From the NCBI RefSeq assembly GCF_035818615.1, contig NZ_JAYKZY010000002.1:2234501-2298500 (forward strand): 64,000 nucleotides of DNA, in the 5' to 3' direction. This DNA comes from Sphingobium sp. CR2-8. GTDB lineage: Bacteria > Pseudomonadota > Alphaproteobacteria > Sphingomonadales > Sphingomonadaceae. The notes beneath the pieces were generated by a model. It was not told the DNA's origin. It ran no database searches and was given only the letters and a program-made list of their open reading frames with translations. The translations under genes were made by a program, and so were the position numbers. This document shows, piece after piece, positions 59,177 through 64,000 of this stretch. The stretch's first letter is position 1; each line of letters opens with the position of its first letter.

Positions 59177-61774
59177 TCACAGCGTGCGCTGGCGTTCTTC
59201 GACCTCGAACAGTTCCAGCGTATCGCCAGCCTTGATGTCGTTCGTATCCTGGAGGACCGCGCCGCATTCCATGCCTGCGCGGACTTCGGACACGTCGTCC
59301 TTGAAGCGACGCAGCGAGTGGATGACCGTCTTCGACACGATGACATCGGACCGGGTGAGGCGCGCATTGAGCCCCTTGCGGATGATGCCGTCGAGGACGA
59401 GCAGACCCGCCGCCTTGTCCTTCTTGCCGGCCGGGAACACCTGCAGCACTTCGGCACGACCCACGATCGTTTCGATGCGTTCGGGCGCCAGCTGCCCTGC
59501 CATTTCGTTACGCACTTCCTCAAGAAGGTCGTAGATCACGTCATAATAGCGCAGCGAGATCTTCTCGCGCACGGCCATCGGACGCGCCTTGGCATTGGGA
59601 CGGACGTTGAAGCCGATCAGCGGCGCGCGGCTGGCGGCGGCCAGCGTCACATCGCTTTCGGTGATCGCACCCACGCCGGAGCTGAGGATGCGCACCTTGA
59701 TCTCGTCTGTCGAAATGCGGTTGAGCGCCGTGACGATCGCTTCGACAGACCCCTGCACGTCGCCACGAATGACGACCGGATATTCGATCATCGTCGTGTT
59801 GAGCGCGGAGAACATGCTCTCGAAATTGGTCGGCACCGACGCCGTCCGCTTGAGCGTGATCTGTTCCTGACGATAGGCCGCGACTTCGCGGGCGCGGGCT
59901 TCGTTTTCCACGACGGTGAGCTGGTCGCCCGCCTTGGGAACGCCGGACAGGCCCAGCACTTCGACCGGGGTCGAAGGACCGGCGGTCTTCACCTGCTGCC
60001 CCTTGTCATTGACCAGCGCACGCACCTTGCCGCTTTCCGCGCCGATGACGAAGGTGTCGCCGACCTTGAGCGTGCCCTTGCGCACCAGCACGGTGGCGAC
60101 CGCGCCACGGCCCTTGTCCAGCTGCGCCTCGATCACATTGCCTTCGGCAGCGCGATCGGGGTTGGCGGTCAGTTCCATGACTTCGGCCTGGAGCAGGATC
60201 TTGTCGATCAGTTCGTCAAGGCCGGTCTTCTTCAGAGCCGAAACCTCCACGTCCTGCACGTCGCCGCCCATATCCTCGACCACGATCTCTTCGCTCAGCA
60301 GGCGCTCGCGCACCTTCTGGGGATTGGCTTCGGGCTTGTCGCACTTGTTGATCGCCACGATCATCGGCACGCCGGCCGCCTTGGTATGGTTGATCGCCTC
60401 GATCGTCTGCGGCATCAGGCCGTCGTCGGCCGCCACCACCAGGATGACGATGTCGGTGACGTTGGCGCCACGGGCCCGCATTTCCGAGAAGGCCTCATGG
60501 CCCGGCGTGTCGAGGAAGGTGATGACATCGCCCTTCTTCGTCGTCACCTGATAGGCGCCGATATGCTGGGTGATGCCGCCGCTTTCGCCCGCAACCACAT
60601 CGGTCCCGCGCAGGGCGTCGAGCAGCGAGGTCTTGCCGTGATCGACATGGCCCATGATCGTGACGACCGGGGCACGCGTTTTCAGCGTCTCGGGCGCATC
60701 GACATCGCCGGTGATACCGATTTCGACGTCGGCATCGGACACGCGCTGGATGCGGTGGCCGAATTCTTCCACCAGCAGTTCGGCCGTATCCTGATCGATC
60801 GGCTGGTTGAGCGTGACCGCCTGCCCCATCTTGAACAACGACTTGACCAGGTCCGCGCCCTTTTCGGCCATACGGTTGGCCAGTTCCTGCACGGTGATGA
60901 TTTCAGGCACCACGACATCACGGACCTGCTTGTCACGCTGCTGCGCGCCGCCGGCATAATGGGCGCGGCGTTCCTTTTCACGGGCGCGCTTGAGCGCCGC
61001 AAGGCTGCGGGCGCGGGCGCTGTCGTCATCGGCCAGCGCCTTCGTCACGGTCAGCTTGCCAGCCTGGCGACGATTATCCTCGCCCTTCTTGGCGCGTTCG
61101 GGCTTCGTCGGCTCGGGGCGCTTGACCGGCGTGACCGGGGTGAAGCGACGCGGCGGCGGAGCAGCAGCAGCGGTCGGGGCGGCCGTGGCGCTGGCAGGCG
61201 CTTCCTGATCGGCAACAGGCGCAGGCGCAGCCTCCTGCTGGGCCGGTTCCGCGGCAGGCGCGGCGACTTCGGCAGCAGGCGCAGCAGGCTGCTCGACCGG
61301 GGAGGGGGCTTCGGCGGCGAGGCGATTTTCCTCGGCGCGACGCTTTTCTTCCTCGCTCGCGGCCAGACGGGCGGCGTCCTCACGACGGCGCGCATCTTCC
61401 AGCGCGGTCATGCGGGCTTCTTCCGCCTCGCGCAGTAGCTTGGCCTGCAATTCCTGACGCGACATCAGGCTCTGCGGCGGCGCCTGACGCACCGGGGCGG
61501 GCTGCGGCGGGCGGGTCTGCTGGGGCGCGGGCGCGGCCGGACGCGGCGCTGCTGCCACGGGCGCCGGGGTGGCGTCCGCCTGGGGCGCAGCCGCAGGGGC
61601 GGCACCGGTCGTCTCACCCGGCTTGCCCAGGACGCGGCGCCGCTTCACTTCCACCACGACCGTATTCTTGCGGCCATGGCTGAACTGCTGCTGCACCTGA
61701 CCGGATTCCACGGTCCGCTTGATGCCCAGCGGCTTGCGGCCCAGAACCGGCTTGTCTTCCTTGCTGTCACTCAT
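59177..61774 (-). CDS. infB: translation initiation factor IF-2
   Basis: The 865-residue GTPase brings initiator tRNA to the 30S subunit. The N-terminal third is a low-complexity Ala/Pro/Glu-rich region (residues 40-215). The G domain has GHVDHGKTSLLD, DTPGHEAF and NKCDKPEA, and domains II-IV follow. It is in the nusA-ylxR-infB-rbfA operon. The distance to ylxR is about 70 nt. Confidence 0.98.
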   Translation of the reverse strand: MSDSKEDKPVLGRKPLGIKRTVESGQVQQQFSHGRKNTVVVEVKRRRVLGKPGETTGAAPAAAPQADATPAPVAAAPRPAAPAPQQTRPPQPAPVRQAPPQSLMSRQELQAKLLREAEEARMTALEDARRREDAARLAASEEEKRRAEENRLAAEAPSPVEQPAAPAAEVAAPAAEPAQQEAAPAPVADQEAPASATAAPTAAAAPPPRRFTPVTPVKRPEPTKPERAKKGEDNRRQAGKLTVTKALADDDSARARSLAALKRAREKERRAHYAGGAQQRDKQVRDVVVPEIITVQELANRMAEKGADLVKSLFKMGQAVTLNQPIDQDTAELLVEEFGHRIQRVSDADVEIGITGDVDAPETLKTRAPVVTIMGHVDHGKTSLLDALRGTDVVAGESGGITQHIGAYQVTTKKGDVITFLDTPGHEAFSEMRARGANVTDIVILVVAADDGLMPQTIEAINHTKAAGVPMIVAINKCDKPEANPQKVRERLLSEEIVVEDMGGDVQDVEVSALKKTGLDELIDKILLQAEVMELTANPDRAAEGNVIEAQLDKGRGAVATVLVRKGTLKVGDTFVIGAESGKVRALVNDKGQQVKTAGPSTPVEVLGLSGVPKAGDQLTVVENEARAREVAAYRQEQITLKRTASVPTNFESMFSALNTTMIEYPVVIRGDVQGSVEAIVTALNRISTDEIKVRILSSGVGAITESDVTLAAASRAPLIGFNVRPNAKARPMAVREKISLRYYDVIYDLLEEVRNEMAGQLAPERIETIVGRAEVLQVFPAGKKDKAAGLLVLDGIIRKGLNARLTRSDVIVSKTVIHSLRRFKDDVSEVRAGMECGAVLQDTNDIKAGDTLELFEVEERQRTL

Positions 61775-61841
61775 ACGACTGAACTTAACCCTTCACTTCC
61801 GCACCCGACCGGAAAGGCCCGTCGGCGCCCTTAACAAACGC

Positions 61842-62504
61842 TTATCCGACCACGCCCGGCACATCTGCGGAGTCATGCTCCCCATGTACAGGCGCCCCGT
61901 TAGCGCAACCCAGATAGCTTTCCAAGCGGCCGATGGCCGCACGCAGACGCGACGCCGCACGCGAGTCGGTCACTGCGATATGGACGACATTGTCGCGCCC
62001 CATTGCCATAGATAGGGCGTCGCGGTCCACAGGCAAGACGTTGCCCGCCAAATCACTGCCTTCCGCTTCCCGTCCGACGCGCAGCGCCTGGTCCAGTTTG
62101 CGGTTGCCGTCGGCCGCCGCATCGGCGGCGTGGAGCAGCAATTGCACCTGCCCCTTGCGGCAGGCGACGTCGATCTTTTCGGAACCGGTCAGCAGCATCG
62201 ACGCGCGCGACTCCAGCCCCAGCCGGTCCAAAAATGTCTTGCGCAGCCCCGCCTCGATCATGGCGGGCAGGTCGGCGGGAATGTCGAGCGCACCGTCCTT
62301 GAACGAACGGGCGAGCGCGCCCTTGAGCTTGCCCTTGGCCAGCGCGGCTTCCAGTTCGGCGCGCGACACGCCGATCCATGCGCCACGCCCCGGTGCCTTG
62401 GCGCGGATGTCGGGCAGCACCTGCCCCTCCGGCCCGATCGCCAGGCGGATCAGCGCTTGCGGGTCGGCGCGGTCGCCGGTCAATATGCATTTGCGTTCGG
62501 TCAT
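61842..62504 (-). CDS. YlxR (DUF448) RNA-binding protein fused to an L7Ae-like domain
   Basis: A 220-residue protein with two parts. The N-terminal YlxR/DUF448 domain begins with ERKCILTGDRADPQALIRLA and has PGRGAWIGVSR. The C-terminal part (from about residue 90) resembles a ribosomal L7Ae-like domain. This fused form is usual in alphaproteobacteria between nusA and infB. YlxR proteins bind RNA, and in some bacteria they modulate RNase P or transcription. Confidence 0.9.
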   Translation of the reverse strand: MTERKCILTGDRADPQALIRLAIGPEGQVLPDIRAKAPGRGAWIGVSRAELEAALAKGKLKGALARSFKDGALDIPADLPAMIEAGLRKTFLDRLGLESRASMLLTGSEKIDVACRKGQVQLLLHAADAAADGNRKLDQALRVGREAEGSDLAGNVLPVDRDALSMAMGRDNVVHIAVTDSRAASRLRAAIGRLESYLGCANGAPVHGEHDSADVPGVVG

Positions 62505-62567
62505 GCGTGCCCCTCCGCCAAAACGGATGAAAGGGCAAGGCCGACGCTGTCGAGAGGCGCTATTCTC

Positions 62568-62810
62568 TCATCGGGGAGTGTCCGCAACATAGGCGTCCTC
62601 CCTTATAAGAGGGGCAGGTGCGGGCGCGCGATCTGCAAGCAGCACGCCACCCGCGGCATAATTGTCGAGGCTGAGTTCGGTGATGTTGATCTGCACGGCA
62701 GCCGCCGGCTTTCCCAGCCGCTCCACGAGCGACCGGGTGACGTCGGCAACCAGCGCGGCTTTCTGCTCGCGGGTCACGGCGCCAGCCAGACGGATATCAA
62801 CGAACGGCAT
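62568..62810 (-). CDS. 4-oxalocrotonate tautomerase family protein
   Basis: An 80-residue protein with the catalytic Pro directly after the initiator Met (MPFVDIRLAG) and the family helix REQKAALVADVTRSLVERLGK. The C-terminal 18 residues (APAPAPLIREDAYVADTPR) exceed the usual 62-residue length. It should catalyse keto-enol tautomerisation as a hexamer; the substrate is unknown. It begins 5 nt after the nusA stop and precedes ylxR, so it is transcribed within the nusA-infB operon. Confidence 0.88.
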   Translation of the reverse strand: MPFVDIRLAGAVTREQKAALVADVTRSLVERLGKPAAAVQINITELSLDNYAAGGVLLADRAPAPAPLIREDAYVADTPR

Positions 62811-62815
62811 CTGCT

Positions 62816-64000
62816 TTACGCTTCCTCATCCTCAAACCAATGCGCGCGGGCAGCCATGATGATCTCATTGCCCTGCTCGTCCGACAGGCCATAGGCGGCC
62901 AATATGCCACCCTTGTCCTCGGCGCCGCTGTCGGATTTGCGGCGACGCTGATCGATGCGCTTCTTCTGCACCAGTTCGTCGGTGGCAAGGTCGGCCAGAT
63001 CGTCCAGCGTCTTGATGCCCGCCTTGCCCAGCGTCACCAGCATGGCTTCGGTCAGATGCGGCATGCCGGCCAGTGCGTCCTCGACGCCCAGATTGGTACG
63101 CTCTTCACGGGCAGCGGCCTCGCGGCGCTCCAGCGCTTCCAACGCGCGATTCTGCAATTCGCCGGCCAGTTCGTCGTCGAAGCCCTCGATCGAGGCGAGT
63201 TCGTCGATCTCGACATAGGCGACTTCTTCCAGCTCGCCGAAGCCTTCGGCGACCAGCAGCTGCGACAGCGTCTCGTCCACGTCCAGTTCGTTCTGGAACA
63301 GTTCGGAACGGCTGACGAATTCCTTCTGGCGCTTTTCGCTGGCGTCGGCTTCGGTCATGATGTCGATCGCCTTGCCGGTCAGCTGGCTGGCGAGGCGGAC
63401 ATTCTGGCCGCGACGACCGATGGCGAGCGACAACTGATCGTCGGGGACGACGACTTCGATCCGCTCTTCTTCCTCATCGATGACGACGCGGCTGACCTGG
63501 GCAGGCTGCAACGCGTTGACGACGAAAGTCGCGGTATCTTCCGACCAGGGGATGATGTCGATCTTTTCGCCCTGCATTTCCTGCACGACGGCCTGGACGC
63601 GGCTGCCCTTCATGCCGACGCAGGCGCCGACCGGATCGATGCTGCTGTCGCGGCTGATGACGCCGATCTTGGCGCGGCTGCCCGGATCGCGGGCGGCGGC
63701 CATGATGGTGATGACGCCGTCGTAGATTTCGGGGACTTCCTGCGCGAACAGCTTCTTCATGAATTCGGGATGCGCGCGGCTGAGGAAAATCTGCGGCCCG
63801 CGATTTTCGCGGCGGACGTTCAGCACGACCGACCGGATGCGGTCGCCGACGCGGACGACTTCGCGCGGGATCTGCTGGTCGCGGCGGATGACGCCTTCGG
63901 CGCGACCGAGGTTCACGACGACATGGCCGAACTCGACCGATTTGACGACGCCGGTGATGATCTCACCCACGCGATCCTTATATTCTTCATGCTGGCGCTC
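62816..64000 (-). CDS. nusA: transcription termination/antitermination factor NusA, N-terminus outside window
   Basis: 394 residues are visible, entering from the right edge. In order: an S1 domain (VGEIITGVVKSVEFGHVVVNLG), two KH domains (DPVGACVGMKGSRVQAV and LSLAIGRRGQNVRLAS), and a C-terminal region with helix-hairpin-helix-like acidic repeats (QLLVAEGFGELEEVAY, TLGKAGIKTLDDLADL). The amino-terminal polymerase-binding domain lies beyond base 64000. NusA controls pausing, termination and antitermination. It leads the operon tautomerase-ylxR-infB-rbfA. Confidence 0.96.
   Translation of the reverse strand, partial: ERQHEEYKDRVGEIITGVVKSVEFGHVVVNLGRAEGVIRRDQQIPREVVRVGDRIRSVVLNVRRENRGPQIFLSRAHPEFMKKLFAQEVPEIYDGVITIMAAARDPGSRAKIGVISRDSSIDPVGACVGMKGSRVQAVVQEMQGEKIDIIPWSEDTATFVVNALQPAQVSRVVIDEEEERIEVVVPDDQLSLAIGRRGQNVRLASQLTGKAIDIMTEADASEKRQKEFVSRSELFQNELDVDETLSQLLVAEGFGELEEVAYVEIDELASIEGFDDELAGELQNRALEALERREAAAREERTNLGVEDALAGMPHLTEAMLVTLGKAGIKTLDDLADLATDELVQKKRIDQRRRKSDSGAEDKGGILAAYGLSDEQGNEIIMAARAHWFEDEEA

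Noticed and set aside
59318..61438. 706-codon open frame on the plus strand
   Set aside because: Antisense of infB; the frame is an artefact of biased third positions.

Overview
The window is high-GC, gene-dense chromosomal DNA from an alphaproteobacterium of the sphingomonad type (Sphingobium/Sphingomonas-like). Supporting evidence: a PhyR-NepR-EcfG general stress response locus with EcfG-type promoters, a PrsK/PrsR/PrsT exosortase-associated cluster, a CIRCE-controlled groESL operon, the nusA-ylxR-infB-rbfA...truB-rpsO-pnp core, and many short palindromic intergenic repeats. No rRNA, tRNA, CRISPR array or complete insertion sequence was seen. The genus is inferred, not demonstrated.

Layout. 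1-15 kb: DUF454 membrane protein (cut by the window edge), intracellular PHB depolymerase, glutathione transferase, M28 peptidase, GH27 alpha-galactosidase, glutamine amidotransferase, aconitase, DUF885 protein, small stress-type proteins (DUF1328, PA2169-like), a 2-hydroxyacid dehydrogenase and an SH3 protein. 14.4-14.8 kb holds a broken GIY-YIG nuclease gene bounded by a 31-bp inverted repeat. 15-20 kb: a translationally coupled peptide-use operon (POT transporter, frameshifted, plus two amidohydrolases), a nitroreductase and a GntR regulator. 20.6-27.5 kb: the sugar transferase-prsK-prsR-prsT operon. 28-32 kb: the general stress response locus (ecfG, an unlisted 43-aa membrane ORF, phyR, divergent nepR-phyP). 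32-38 kb: tgt with an in-frame amber codon, an RpfF-like DSF synthase and a GGDEF-EAL protein, a GNAT protein. 37.9-44 kb: groEL/groES, yghU, an HxlR regulator with its divergent oxidoreductase, and ChrA. 44-50.8 kb: ligA, an ABM-domain protein, recN, bamD and an HWE-type kinase. 51-64 kb: pnp, rpsO, truB, an accessory block (HAD, GNAT, tdk, hydrolase, vapBC), rbfA, infB, ylxR, a tautomerase and nusA (cut by the window edge).

The main unexplained signal is the set of palindromic repeats. At least six families can be told apart. One forms a MITE-like element with imperfect terminal inverted repeats (four copies plus a fragment). One sits inside two protein-coding genes in frame (truB and the signal-peptide region of an amidohydrolase). 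One lies directly upstream of rbfA and recN and appears to supply their Shine-Dalgarno sequences. One bounds the GIY-YIG gene, suggesting a nuclease-associated REP system analogous to, but different from, REP/RAYT.

Three genes carry single-base-type lesions: POT transporter (loss of one G in a G run), tgt (amber codon) and the GIY-YIG gene (ochre codon). Sequencing error cannot be excluded from the sequence alone.
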